Shown: positions 41,975 through 49,980 of the stretch, piece after piece
Numbering within the stretch: position 1 is the first letter of the stretch
Layout of the letters: each line of letters begins with the position of its first letter
Source of the DNA: an uncultured Eubacteriales bacterium
GTDB lineage: Bacteria; Bacillota; Clostridia; Christensenellales; Aristaeellaceae
Assembly: GCA_902767315.1 (NCBI GenBank)
Contig: CACXHB010000122.1
Location: forward strand, 1-64,000
Length of the DNA stretch: 64,000 nt
Direction of reading: 5' to 3'
Position numbers and translations under genes: made by a program
The notes under the pieces: model-generated
What the model saw: the letters and a program-made list of their open reading frames with translations, nothing else
Databases searched by the model: none
Told to the model about the DNA's origin: nothing

Positions 41975-42160
41975 CGCCGCCGCCCGGATGCGGGCCCAAT
42001 GCCGGCGGACTGCGTCCGCCGGCATTGGGCCCGCGGGGGGCCGGGCCGCCTTCGGCGGCCCGGCCCCAGGGGGCGCAAAATGGGCGTGCCAATGGCACGC
42101 CCATTTTGCGCCCCCGCGGCCGCTGCCGCCGCCCCCGAAGGGGGGCGGCGGCAGCGGCCG
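41957..42160. repeat. Hairpin array C (five tandem perfect inverted repeats)
   Basis: Five back-to-back perfect stems: 14 bp (41957-41970/41974-41987), 20 bp (41990-42009/42015-42034), 14 bp (42037-42050/42054-42067), 22 bp (42069-42090/42094-42115) and 20 bp (42117-42136/42141-42160). Loops are 3-5 bases (GTA, CTGCG, TTC, AAT, GAAG). It lies between two convergent genes and starts inside the kinase gene, with its TAG stop at the first loop. There is no T tract. Confidence 0.9.
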
Positions 42161-42163
42161 ATT

Positions 42164-42925
42164 TCATTCTTCGATATTCATTCCCGCCAGATCTCTGGCC
42201 GCGTCCTGCATGAGTCGCTCGAATTTGGGAACGTTGGTTTTGTTGGAAAGCATCACAAGGATGAAGGGATTCTGCGTGAAAACGATGGCCGCGTCGTGGG
42301 TAATGCCGTCGTCTTCGCCGGTTTTATGGGCGATAGGACAATCCAGAAAGAAGGGAATTTTCCCATTCAACCGCTGATTTTTCAGGATAGAAAGCATCTG
42401 TTTCGAGGCGTTTTCGCTGACCAGTTCGCCATGATACAGGCGATGAAGGAAAGCGCCCACCCCCGCGGCGGTTACGGTGTTCTCGATTCCCCGGGCCGCG
42501 GCCTCCGCGTCAAAGAGCTTCCGGTTCAGCCGGCAGCCCTCGCCGCCCACGGACTGGCACATTTGATTGATATTTTCCATGCCCAGGCGGTCGATCAGCA
42601 GGTTGGTGGCGGTGTTATCGCTCAAAATAATCATCAAAGTCACCAGATCCAGACAGGTGACCTGAAGCCCATCGTGCATATAAGTCAGCGCGCCGCAGGA
42701 GGGCATCTTATCTTCGGCATGAAGCGTGAAGCATTCGCCCGGATCCAGCGTACCTTCTTCAAACCGGCGGAAGGCTTCCGCCATAATGAAAAGTTTGATA
42801 ATGCTGGCCGCCACCAGAGGAGTCTGTTCGTTGCGGGAATACACCTGTTTCGTCGTCAGATTCTCATACCATACCGATGTGATTCCCCCGGTAAGACCGG
42901 ACATTTCCAGGATATCTTCGATCAT
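42164..42925 (-). CDS. Class A beta-lactamase-related serine hydrolase, without signal peptide
   Basis: A 253-residue protein with Ser41-x-x-Lys44 (SIIK), Ser102-Asp-Asn (SDN) and Lys201-Thr-Gly (KTG), the penicillin-recognising fold. The loop that holds Glu166 in true class A beta-lactamases reads GCRLNRKLFD here, so the general-base Glu is missing. The protein also has no signal peptide. A penicillin-hydrolysing role is therefore unlikely; esterase or peptidase activity is more probable. It is the last gene of the polA-coaE-transglycosylase-SBP cluster, 18 bases after the SBP gene. Confidence 0.8.
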   Translation of the reverse strand: MIEDILEMSGLTGGITSVWYENLTTKQVYSRNEQTPLVAASIIKLFIMAEAFRRFEEGTLDPGECFTLHAEDKMPSCGALTYMHDGLQVTCLDLVTLMIILSDNTATNLLIDRLGMENINQMCQSVGGEGCRLNRKLFDAEAAARGIENTVTAAGVGAFLHRLYHGELVSENASKQMLSILKNQRLNGKIPFFLDCPIAHKTGEDDGITHDAAIVFTQNPFILVMLSNKTNVPKFERLMQDAARDLAGMNIEE

Positions 42926-42943
42926 AAAAACCTCCCAATGGGG

Positions 42944-44545
42944 CTATTGTTCCAAAAATTCCATGCCGTTGTAGGCGTCGGTTTCCCGAACGCCGGAAAG
43001 TCCGGCCACGGGGCGGGTGGAAAGCACCATGCCGGTGCGGAAGCAAAGGCCCATCACCGGCAGCTCCTGGGCAATCTGCATCTGCAAATCGCTGAAGGCG
43101 GATTCCATCTCCTGCTCGGTAGTGGCAGTCAGGGTCGCCGTCAGAAGGGTATCCATGGTATCGGTATGATAGCCGGAATAGTTCACGTCTCCGCCCGCCG
43201 CCAGCAGGGGCACCAGGTTGGGGGATTCGGACAGGTTCAGCGCCACCAGCGCCAGGGTGAATTCGCCCTCCCGCATGGCCTTGCGCACCTCGGTGCGGGA
43301 AAGCACTTCGACAGAGGCGTTGATGCCCACGGCCCGAAGGTTTTCCGCAATCTGATTGGCGGCGTTGCGGCGCACGTTGGAGGAAGCCTCGTCATACACC
43401 AGAATTTTCACGTCGATGTATTTCAGAACGCCATTTTCCACCTGATTGAGCATGGTGTCTCCCGTCAGATCCACCCAGCCGGCTTCGTTCAGGTACTGCA
43501 GAGCCCGTTCGGGGCTGTAATAATACATGGCGGAGCGGCTTTCGTAGAGCCAGGAGCCCGGGGGCACGGGCACCTCGCACTGCTGGGCCATATCCAGATA
43601 GACATTGGAGATCAGGGTATTATAATCGATGGCGTAAAGGATGGCCTTGCGCAGATTCAAATCGGAAAGGATGCCGGAAAGATTGGGTACCAGCACCTCG
43701 TATGTGGAGGTGGAATAGTCCATGGAGGTGCAATACGAAAGTTTTTTGGTGAGGGCGGCGGAGGTGGAGCGGGTCTGCATCATTTCCACCTCGCCGGACT
43801 GAAGGGCGGTCAGCAGGTTGGAAATATCCCAATAATGCAGAAAATTGATGGAATGCACGCTGGGCTGCTGTTTCCACCAGAAGGGATTGGCCTCCAGGCG
43901 CACATAGGAATCCTCCACATAGCCCACGCACCAGTAAGGCCCGGTGCCCATGGCCACATTAGAGGAAAGGGTATTGCGCTGCACCACGGGGAAGGTGAGG
44001 GCATAAAGGGAGATCATGCCGGGATATTTGGAGGTCACGGTCAGAACGAAGGTATCCTGCACGGCCATTTCCTCGATGCAGCTGAGCCGGCCCTTATAGG
44101 GGTTATCGTCTCCGGCGTTTCGGAACATGTAAAAGGTATCCACCACATCCTGAGCCACCAGTTCCACGCCATTATGGAACAGCACGCCGCTGCGCAGGTA
44201 AATGGTCCAGGTTTTCCCATCCTCGGACTGGTTCCAGCTATCCGCCAGCACCGCCTGGGGCTGCAGATTTTCGTCCAGTTCAAAGAGGGATTCATAAATC
44301 AGGGAATTGATGCTGATCATATCCCGTTCGTTGCACAGGAAGGGATTGAGCTTTGCCCCGGAGGCGGAAAGGTAGCCGCAGGTAACGTCGGCGGCGTCCG
44401 GGGTGGCGGCAGCGGCGCTCACCGCGGGGGTTTCCTCCGGCAGGACGGGGTCCCCAGCCTCCTCCGCCCCGGCGCAGACGCAGAAAATCAGCGCCGTCAC
44501 AAGCGCCGCAAGGCTACGGAGCCTGGGTCGCAGCAAGCTTTTCAT
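42944..44545 (-). CDS. Extracellular solute-binding protein family 5 (peptide type), orphan
   Basis: A 533-residue protein with a signal peptide (MKSLLRPRLRSLAALVTALIF then CVCAGA). No strict lipobox is visible. An SBP_bac_5 body follows (LSASGAKLNPFLCNERDMIS, WTIYLRSGVLFHNGVELVAQ, LRKAILYAIDYNTLI). Family members bind oligopeptides or similar ligands for ABC import, but no permease or ATPase genes lie nearby. The start is placed at MKSLLR because it gives a normal signal peptide; it overlaps the transglycosylase end by 32 bases. Its neighbours suggest use of wall-derived muropeptides. Confidence 0.85.
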   Translation of the reverse strand: MKSLLRPRLRSLAALVTALIFCVCAGAEEAGDPVLPEETPAVSAAAATPDAADVTCGYLSASGAKLNPFLCNERDMISINSLIYESLFELDENLQPQAVLADSWNQSEDGKTWTIYLRSGVLFHNGVELVAQDVVDTFYMFRNAGDDNPYKGRLSCIEEMAVQDTFVLTVTSKYPGMISLYALTFPVVQRNTLSSNVAMGTGPYWCVGYVEDSYVRLEANPFWWKQQPSVHSINFLHYWDISNLLTALQSGEVEMMQTRSTSAALTKKLSYCTSMDYSTSTYEVLVPNLSGILSDLNLRKAILYAIDYNTLISNVYLDMAQQCEVPVPPGSWLYESRSAMYYYSPERALQYLNEAGWVDLTGDTMLNQVENGVLKYIDVKILVYDEASSNVRRNAANQIAENLRAVGINASVEVLSRTEVRKAMREGEFTLALVALNLSESPNLVPLLAAGGDVNYSGYHTDTMDTLLTATLTATTEQEMESAFSDLQMQIAQELPVMGLCFRTGMVLSTRPVAGLSGVRETDAYNGMEFLEQ

Positions 44546-45149
44546 ATTCTCCGAGATAATAATCATAATATTTCAGCACCCGTTTCACATAGGTATCGGT
44601 GGAAGCAAAGCCAATGGCGGAAAGGGTTTTCCCATCGGCGCTGAAGGCGGGATCGGAAAGCCACTTATCCACCGTGCCCTGACCGGCGTGATAGGCGGCC
44701 ACGGCGCAGGTGAAATCCCCTTCATATCGGCGCAGGAGAAAGCCCATGTACCACGCGCCGTAGCGAATGCTCACATCCGGTTCAAACAGCGCCTGTTCCG
44801 AAAAGGGTTCGTCCAGCTTTCCGGCAATCCAGGCCCCGGTTTCGGGCATCACCTGCATCAGCCCCCTGGCTCCCACCCCGGAAACGGCATTGGGATCGTA
44901 AGAGGATTCGGCCATGATCATGGCGGCCAGAAGGGGCGCGGGCACCTGATTTTCCAGGGCGTAGAACTGAATTTCCCGGGTATACAGCACGGGATAGCGG
45001 GCCACCCGGGAGCGCTGCAGCGCCCGGAAGCCCAGGGCCAGAAGGCCCATAAGCATCACCGCGCACAGGCCCAGAAGCAGTGCGCGAATCGCGCCGCCCT
45101 GTTTTTTCCTACGATTTCTGCGGGGGCGGCGGGCATTGGTATGCGGCAT
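44514..45149 (-). CDS. Membrane-anchored lytic transglycosylase (SLT domain)
   Basis: A 211-residue protein. A basic cytoplasmic tail and one membrane span (about 21-43) precede an SLT goose-type domain, with the catalytic Glu in MIMAESSYDPNAVSGVGARG followed by LMQVMP. It cleaves glycan strands of peptidoglycan to 1,6-anhydro ends. It lies 23 bases after coaE and overlaps the SBP gene. The short length suggests that it holds only the catalytic domain. Confidence 0.9.
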   Translation of the reverse strand: MPHTNARRPRRNRRKKQGGAIRALLLGLCAVMLMGLLALGFRALQRSRVARYPVLYTREIQFYALENQVPAPLLAAMIMAESSYDPNAVSGVGARGLMQVMPETGAWIAGKLDEPFSEQALFEPDVSIRYGAWYMGFLLRRYEGDFTCAVAAYHAGQGTVDKWLSDPAFSADGKTLSAIGFASTDTYVKRVLKYYDYYLGEYEKLAATQAP

Positions 45150-45172
45150 GACAATCTCCGTTCATTGGTGAA

Positions 45173-45802
45173 TCAATTTTCTCTTTCCCGGGCGGTTTTC
45201 AGAAGCTGCTGGTACAGACTGCCCAGTTCGCTTTGAAATTTTTCCACGGTCTGGTCGTTGCGAATGACCCGGGTGGCCCGGCGGGCCCGGTCTTCGTCGG
45301 ACATCTGGCTTTCCATGCGGTGGATCACCTGTTCCCGGGTCAGGCCGTCCCGGGCCATCACCCGGGCGATGCGCGTCTCCGGATCGGCGGTAATGAGCCA
45401 GGTAACGTCGCAGAGGGCGTCCATGCCCGTTTCGAACAGCAGCGGCACATCCAGCAGCACTACCTCGGCCCCCTCCGCCCCGGCCTGATCCACCATGGAA
45501 AGGGCCCGATGCTGCACCCGGGGGTGAATGATGGCCTCCAGCGCCCGGCGGGCGGCCACATCCTGAAACACCATTTCTCCCAGCGCCCGGCGATCCAGCG
45601 TGCCGTCCGCCCGGAAGACCCGGTCGCCGAAGGCCTCCCGAATGGCGGGCAGGGCCTCGCCGCCGGGAGCGGTGAGCGCATGGGAAATAGCGTCGGCGTC
45701 CACATGCACCGCGCCCAGGGTGGAAAGATAGCGGGCGGCTTCGGATTTACCGCTGCCCACGCCGCCGGTAATGCCCAGAATCAGGGGTTTATTTGCACGC
45801 AA
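45173..45802 (-). CDS. coaE: Dephospho-CoA kinase
   Basis: A 209-residue P-loop kinase (LGITGGVGSGKSEAAR near the N-terminus) with the DADAISHALTAPG and VLLDVPLLFE family blocks. It makes coenzyme A by phosphorylating dephospho-CoA. TTG at 45802 is used because GGGAGG lies 7 bases upstream, within the end of polA, giving a 14-base overlap. polA-coaE adjacency is common in Firmicutes. Confidence 0.93.
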   Translation of the reverse strand: MRANKPLILGITGGVGSGKSEAARYLSTLGAVHVDADAISHALTAPGGEALPAIREAFGDRVFRADGTLDRRALGEMVFQDVAARRALEAIIHPRVQHRALSMVDQAGAEGAEVVLLDVPLLFETGMDALCDVTWLITADPETRIARVMARDGLTREQVIHRMESQMSDEDRARRATRVIRNDQTVEKFQSELGSLYQQLLKTAREREN

Positions 45803-48347
45803 GCCAATTCCTCCCAACGGAAAGATCAGTTTTCAGCGGTACCGCAAGGGTGATGACGTTTTCCATGCATTCCCGCAGCAGTTCCTGCACCCGGGGCACC
45901 TCCGCCTCCGGCGCTTCCACCATGAGTTCGTCGTGCACCTGCAAAACCAGCCGGGCGGAAAGGCCCTCCCGCCGGAACGCGTCGTGCACCCGCACCATGG
46001 CCAATTTGATGATGTCCGCGGCGGTGCCCTGAATGGGGCTGTTCATGGCGCAGCGTTCGCCAAAGGCGCGGACGTTGAAATTGGAACTGTGAATTTCCGG
46101 CAGATAGCGCCGCCGGCCCATGAGGGTGCGGGCATAGCCCAATTCCCGGGCGCTGGATACGGCGGCGTCCAGATACGCCTTTACCCCGGGATAGCGGGCG
46201 AAATAGCGATCGATATAGTCCCGGGCCTCGGCCCGGGAAATATGCAGATTCCGGGCCAGGGTGAAATCCGAAATACCATAGACGATGCCGAAATTCACGG
46301 CCTTGGCGGCGGAGCGCATGGCGGGCGTGACTTCCTCGGGGGACACGCCGGCCACCTCGGCGGCGGTGCGCCGGTGGATGTCTTCCCCGGAATTGAAGGC
46401 CGAGATCATGGCCGGGTCGCCGGAAATATGGGCCAGCACCCGCAGCTCGATCTGGGAATAATCCCCGTCCACCAGCAGATAGCCGGGCCGGGCGATAAAG
46501 GCGGCGCGAATGCCCTTACCCAATTCCGTGCGCACGGGAATGTTCTGCAAATTGGGCTCCAGAGAGGAGATGCGGCCGGTGGCCGTGGCCGTCTGATCGA
46601 AGGAGGTATGCACCCGGCCGTTTTCATCCCGCAGGCGAATCAGGGCCTCGATATAGGTGCTTTCCAGCTTTTTATACTTGCGATACTCCAGAATCTTCGC
46701 GCAGATGGGATAATCCTGCGCGAGATTTTCCAGCACCTCCGCGTCGGTAGAGAAGGCCTTGCCCTTTTTCTTGGGGGCGGGCAGGCCCATTTTTACAAAC
46801 AGCAGTTCCGAAAGCTGCTTGGGGGAATTGATATTGAACTGTTCCCCGGCCAGGTCGTAAATTTCCCCGGTGAGCCGGGCGATGTGCTCCCGGAAGGAGT
46901 CTCCCAGCGTCCGCAGGGCTTCCGCGTCGATGAGCACGCCCTCCCGTTCCATGGAGCGAAGCACATGGGAAAGGGGCTTTTCGATTTCCTCATAGACGGC
47001 GGTCATTTCGGTTTCGGCCAGCGTTTTCTCATAAAGGCCGTAAAGCGCCTTTACCGCCAGGGCCGGGCACCGGGCGCACAGGCCCTCCAGCCCCTCGTCC
47101 TGGGCCAGAGAAGCGACGGCAAAGCTTCTGCGCTGGGGATTGACGCAATAGGCCATGAGGGCCACGTCGTCGCCGTTTCCCGGCAGGGTAATGCCGCAGG
47201 AATATTTGGGGATTTCCATCTCCAGCAGGCCCATGGCCGCCTGAAGGCCCTCGCTTCTTGTTATGCCGGGGGTCAACAGATCGCCACCGGCCAGGGTCAG
47301 GGAAAAATTTCCCTGATCGGTGGAAAGGCTGATTCGCCCGTCCTCCGCCGCCACGCTGACCCACCGGGCCGTCTTTTCCCGGGCGCGGCAGGCGGCCGCA
47401 AAGGCCTCCAGGGAATCAAAGGAGGTCACCTCCGCCGACTGTTCCGGCGGATTTTCCGGCGCGGCGGGATGAGAAGCCGGCTGCGGGCAGATTTTCGCAA
47501 GCCGCTGGGCGGCCTGGTTCATGCCCAGTTCCTTCAGCCGGGTCAGCGCCCCGGCGGGGTCGCCGATGGTCAGGGAATCCGGCGTGACCTCCAGCGGCAC
47601 CCGGCGGTCGATTTCCGCCAGGGTTCGGGAAAGCCGGGCCTGTTCCGCCTGGGTCAGAAGCCGTTCCCGAAGCTTGCCCTTTTCCCCGGTTTCCGCCTGA
47701 GCAAGGGCATTTTCCAAATTGCCATATTGGGCCACCAGCCGCAGGGCGGTCTTTTCCCCCACGCCGGATACCCCGGGGATATTATCCGATGCATCCCCCA
47801 TCAGGGATTTTACGTCGATGAGCTGCCCGGGGGAAACGCCGTATTTTTCCGCGATGTAGGCCTCGTCCACCACGACGGTATCCGACAGGCCCTTTCGGGT
47901 ATAGAGAATATGGGTATGCGGCCCCGCCAGCTGGAAGGAATCCCGGTCGCCGGTGACGATGAGCGCGTCGTCCCCGGACTGTTCGCACAGAAGGGACAGG
48001 GTGCCCAGAATGTCGTCCGCCTCATAGCCCGGCTTTTCGATCAGGGGAATGCCCATCAGAGAGATCAGTTCCCGAATCACCGGGTCCTGAGCCCGCAGGT
48101 CCTCCGGCATGGGGGCGCGGTTGGCCTTATAGCCGTCGTACATCTGATGCCGGAAAGTGGCGGCGTGGGCGTCGAAGGCCACGGCCATGCGCTCGGGGCG
48201 CTCGGTTTCCAAAAGGCGCAGAAGCATCATGGTAAAGCCGTGCACCGCCGTGGTAGGCGTGCCGTCGGGGGCGGTCATCGGCGCGGTGGAAAGGGCATGA
48301 TAGGCCCGGTACATCAGCGAATAGCCGTCCAGAAGCAATACCTTCAT
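45789..48347 (-). CDS. polA: DNA polymerase I
   Basis: An 852-residue family A polymerase. The N-terminal 5' nuclease domain starts MKVLLLDGYSLMYRAYHALS. The central domain lacks the Asp-x-Glu proofreading motif, so the 3'-5' exonuclease seems inactive, as in Bacillus. The polymerase core has LVDGDYSQIELRVLAHISGD (motif A), AKAVNFGIVYGIS and LQVHDELMVEAP (motif C). It fills gaps in repair and lagging-strand synthesis. GGAGGTG precedes the ATG. It heads a five-gene minus-strand cluster. Confidence 0.96.
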   Translation of the reverse strand: MKVLLLDGYSLMYRAYHALSTAPMTAPDGTPTTAVHGFTMMLLRLLETERPERMAVAFDAHAATFRHQMYDGYKANRAPMPEDLRAQDPVIRELISLMGIPLIEKPGYEADDILGTLSLLCEQSGDDALIVTGDRDSFQLAGPHTHILYTRKGLSDTVVVDEAYIAEKYGVSPGQLIDVKSLMGDASDNIPGVSGVGEKTALRLVAQYGNLENALAQAETGEKGKLRERLLTQAEQARLSRTLAEIDRRVPLEVTPDSLTIGDPAGALTRLKELGMNQAAQRLAKICPQPASHPAAPENPPEQSAEVTSFDSLEAFAAACRAREKTARWVSVAAEDGRISLSTDQGNFSLTLAGGDLLTPGITRSEGLQAAMGLLEMEIPKYSCGITLPGNGDDVALMAYCVNPQRRSFAVASLAQDEGLEGLCARCPALAVKALYGLYEKTLAETEMTAVYEEIEKPLSHVLRSMEREGVLIDAEALRTLGDSFREHIARLTGEIYDLAGEQFNINSPKQLSELLFVKMGLPAPKKKGKAFSTDAEVLENLAQDYPICAKILEYRKYKKLESTYIEALIRLRDENGRVHTSFDQTATATGRISSLEPNLQNIPVRTELGKGIRAAFIARPGYLLVDGDYSQIELRVLAHISGDPAMISAFNSGEDIHRRTAAEVAGVSPEEVTPAMRSAAKAVNFGIVYGISDFTLARNLHISRAEARDYIDRYFARYPGVKAYLDAAVSSARELGYARTLMGRRRYLPEIHSSNFNVRAFGERCAMNSPIQGTAADIIKLAMVRVHDAFRREGLSARLVLQVHDELMVEAPEAEVPRVQELLRECMENVITLAVPLKTDLSVGRNWLACK

Positions 48348-48448
48348 GCATACACCTCCATAAATACAATCCCAGAATATATTATACAACCTTTTTTCGC
48401 GTTTTGTTTGCGTTTCCCGTTTCCTTGTTGTAAGAAATTTCGTCTAAG

Positions 48449-48477
48449 TGGACAGAAAACGGGGAATATGCTATGAT
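48449..48477 (+). promoter_or_regulatory. Promoter of the small membrane-anchored protein gene
   Basis: TGGACA (48449-48454), 17-base spacer, TATGAT (48472-48477) with an extended TGC motif. Confidence 0.55.
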
Positions 48478-48499
48478 GAAGGACAGGGAGTGATGATTT

Positions 48500-48859
48500 T
48501 TGAAAAAAGTCAACGTGATATTGGGGATTCTGCTATTGGCGCTATTGATCGTCGGGGCCTATTATTTCTGGGGCACGAACCTGAAGGCCGACATATCCGC
48601 CGCCCGGGAGGAAAACGGCGTGCGCTGCGACGTGGCGCTTTCCAACGGCAGCCTGTTTCCCTATGAATATCTGGAAATTCTGGTAAAAAGCCCCGACGGG
48701 GCGGAGATCGCCCGGACGGATCTGTCCGGAATCGACCTGCCCGCCCTGTCCCGGAAAAGCGGCTCGTTTCTGGTGACGGGAGCCTCGGAGCCCTACACGG
48801 TAGAAATCGGCTATTACGTGCTGGGCCGGCGCAAAACCCTGGAAGTGGTGGTGCAATAA
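48500..48859 (+). CDS. Small membrane-anchored or secreted protein of unknown function
   Basis: A 119-residue protein: an N-terminal hydrophobic segment (VNVILGILLLALLIVGAYYFW), then a short beta-type domain (ADISAAREENGVRCDVALSN, KTLEVVVQ). TTG at 48500 is the start, with GGGAG about 10 bases upstream. Its stop is 4 bases from that of the opposing gene, with no terminator between. No family is recognised. It resembles FxLYD-like or other small extracytoplasmic domains. Confidence 0.6.
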   Translation: MKKVNVILGILLLALLIVGAYYFWGTNLKADISAAREENGVRCDVALSNGSLFPYEYLEILVKSPDGAEIARTDLSGIDLPALSRKSGSFLVTGASEPYTVEIGYYVLGRRKTLEVVVQ

Positions 48860-48863
48860 AGGC

Positions 48864-49820
48864 TTACCACAGAAGCGCACCGGTCAGGTCGTAGAGATGG
48901 AAGGCCCCTTCCCCGGGCAGATAGACCGCCACCGCGTCGCCCGCCAGAGCGGCAAGGGCGTCCTCCGGCAGGGGAATGAGGATGGTCTCCCCCATAGCAT
49001 CGGACCAGAACAGCCCCTCCTGCCTGCGCAGGAGCAGTCCGCCGGGCCAGGCCAGATAATCCCAGTCGTAATCCGCCGCCGCGGGCTGAATTTCGCCGGT
49101 GGAAAGATTCATCTGATACAGCCGGCCGGCCAGGCGCGCGTCTTCCCCGGTTCCCTGAACGTAAGCGTCGGCGTAATTGTGAAAATACAGGGTCTCCCCC
49201 ACCAGGCGGAGATCCGACGCGCCGGATTCCGTCAGAGCCGTGCGGCTGCCGGTGGAAAGATTCATCCGGTACAGCCGGCCCACGGCGGCGGAAATTTCTC
49301 CCTCCGGCGCGGAAGCGGAAGATGCGACGGGCTCCTCGGCGCTGATATAATAAACCTCGTCGCCCACCAGCACGTATTCCGTCATGGGCGCGTCCGCCAG
49401 CTTCAGCGCAAGGCCCGCCTCCGGATAGACGATATGCAGCTGGCCATCCAGCAGCAGGAAAAAGTTTTCTCCCCTTTTGGACAGGCAGGCGGCCTCCCGC
49501 CCCGCCTCCAGGGGCATGACCTCCCACCGGGAGGTATTTTTTCGCCCGGCAATGGCCCATGCGCCGCCGGTTTTACACAGGTAATACACCGCGTCTTCCC
49601 CGGATACCAGGCTGCGGATTTCCTCCGCCCGCTCCGCCGCGGTTACACCGTCCTGAGAAAACCGCGCCAGGAGCGTATCCTCCGCCTCCGGCAAAATCCA
49701 AAACCGATCTCCCGCCGCCGCGGCCGCCGTTTCTCCCGGCAGAAACGCGCCTTCCTCCGCCAGTGCAGCGGATGCAAATACGAAAAAAAGCGCCCACAGG
49801 ACGCACAAACCCTTCTTCAT
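48864..49820 (-). CDS. Secreted beta-propeller-like protein (DUF5050-like)
   Basis: A 318-residue protein with a signal peptide (LCVLWALFFVFASAALA). It contains repeated LYRMNLSTG and LYQMNLSTG blades with YYI/YFHN strands between, as in DUF5050-type propellers that occur in clostridial surface proteins. No catalytic motif or anchor is visible. GGGAGG precedes the ATG and a strong promoter lies upstream. Its function is not known. The gene is monocistronic. Confidence 0.65.
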   Translation of the reverse strand: MKKGLCVLWALFFVFASAALAEEGAFLPGETAAAAAGDRFWILPEAEDTLLARFSQDGVTAAERAEEIRSLVSGEDAVYYLCKTGGAWAIAGRKNTSRWEVMPLEAGREAACLSKRGENFFLLLDGQLHIVYPEAGLALKLADAPMTEYVLVGDEVYYISAEEPVASSASAPEGEISAAVGRLYRMNLSTGSRTALTESGASDLRLVGETLYFHNYADAYVQGTGEDARLAGRLYQMNLSTGEIQPAAADYDWDYLAWPGGLLLRRQEGLFWSDAMGETILIPLPEDALAALAGDAVAVYLPGEGAFHLYDLTGALLW

Positions 49821-49842
49821 AGGAACATGACCTCCCGGATTT

Positions 49843-49871
49843 ATTATAAAACAACCCGCGGCGGATTGCAA
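49843..49871 (-). promoter_or_regulatory. Promoter of the DUF5050-like gene
   Basis: Minus-strand TTGCAA (49866-49871), 17-base spacer, perfect TATAAT (49843-49848). Confidence 0.7.
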
Positions 49872-49884
49872 CGAAGCGGGCGTG

Positions 49885-49913
49885 AAAAATGCCCTGCGGT
49901 CGAACCGCAGAGC
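49885..49913 (-). terminator. Terminator after gpr
   Basis: GCCCTGCGGT (49891-49900) pairs with ACCGCAGAGC (49904-49913) around a 3-base loop with one wobble. On the minus strand ATTTTT follows. Confidence 0.8.
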
Positions 49914-49980
49914 ACGGGGAGCCGAAGAGAAAACAAAAAAGCATCCGAGAGACGTTCTGTCGCCTGAAATTTCCCCCGGG

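Noticed and set aside
41483-42160. Toxin-antitoxin module from the zeta-like kinase
   Set aside because: No small antitoxin gene is adjacent; the downstream DNA is a non-coding hairpin array.
41957-42160. CRISPR array
   Set aside because: The units are unrelated palindromes without equal repeats or spacers, and no cas genes are present.
42164-42925. Beta-lactam resistance gene
   Set aside because: The class A general-base Glu and a signal peptide are missing.
41999-44644. 881-codon plus-strand open frame through the hairpin array
   Set aside because: It is antisense to the serine hydrolase and SBP genes and arises from GC-rich palindromic DNA.
45771-48476. 901-codon plus-strand open frame
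   Set aside because: Antisense to polA, with no recognisable domain.
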